From assembly GCF_023053635.1 (NCBI RefSeq), contig NC_086179.1, forward strand, positions 12,059,501-12,123,500: 64,000 nt of DNA, in the 5' to 3' direction. Position numbers and translations under genes: made by a program. The stretch is from Elgaria multicarinata webbii. Its lineage: Eukaryota; Chordata; Lepidosauria; Squamata; Anguidae. Within the stretch, counting starts at the first letter, position 1. Each line of letters starts with the position of its first letter. The notes under the pieces were generated by a model, which was not told the DNA's origin, made no database searches, and saw nothing but the letters and a program-made list of their open reading frames with translations. Of this stretch, positions 63,871-64,000 are shown one piece after another.

Positions 63871-64000
63871 TGTTGGGATGTCATGACACAGGTAAGTACT
63901 ACTAGACATTAAAGAGAGTGAGAGGCCTATATGGTCACTTCTTTTAAGCACCAAACTTGCTGCTAGTTTGGGGCTTACTGTGTGCGGACACTCACAGGAT

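Larger units (their letters stand above)
62622..64000 (-). other. IRAG2: IRAG2 intron (right edge of window)
   Basis: No exon was recognised. It holds an AGGGTGACC-family element split by a SINE (63125-63710) and a LINE tail (63740-63870). 62640-63120 looks unique but shows no convincing coding exon on either strand. Confidence 0.55.

Overview
This window is vertebrate nuclear DNA, most likely from a squamate reptile (probably a lizard). Genes are split into short exons with consensus GT/AG junctions. The repeats are CR1 and L2-like LINE 3' ends, a BovB/RTE LINE 3' end, tRNA-derived SINEs, many short foldback DNA transposons, and triplet or tetramer microsatellites at LINE tails. That mix fits squamates rather than birds or mammals.

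The genes match the conserved amniote block KRAS - ETFRF1 (LYRM5) - DNAI7 (CASC1) - IRAG2 (LRMP), in the expected orientations. KRAS (+) contributes its last intron, the last coding exon (4B form, ending CIIM) at 3503-3619 and a ~4.1 kb 3' UTR ending near 7740. ETFRF1 (-) has two coding exons (10979-11023 and 10669-10884; 86 residues) and lies tail to tail with KRAS. DNAI7 (+) is complete: 16 coding exons from 16387 to 53607 give a 724-residue protein with every splice phase matching. Its GC-rich promoter holds an RFX X-box and a forkhead site, as expected for a motile-cilium gene. IRAG2 (-) is partial: its last three coding exons (62560-62621, 60099-60200, 54126-54369) encode a Ser-rich stretch, a membrane anchor and a KASH-like lumenal tail ending PPPV. 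DNAI7 and IRAG2 converge, and their poly(A) signals are so placed that the two 3' UTRs should overlap.

Most other DNA is repeat-derived. The most notable structures are: four GC-rich, nearly perfect ~390-420 bp palindromes of one family (33.5, 46.7, 51.5 and 60.3 kb); a ~2 kb, ~64-copy 31-bp minisatellite with higher-order structure in the last IRAG2 intron (57.69-59.69 kb); a second foldback family with AGGGTGACCATAT ends, present as full palindromes and as halves; a ~720 bp duplication copied between two DNAI7 introns (35.77-36.49 and 40.13-40.86 kb); and two non-autonomous hAT-like elements with visible 8-bp target duplications. No bacterial-type system, CRISPR array, operon or endogenous retrovirus was recognised. 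Exon boundaries and proteins were worked out by eye and from memory of the human orthologues, not by alignment software.
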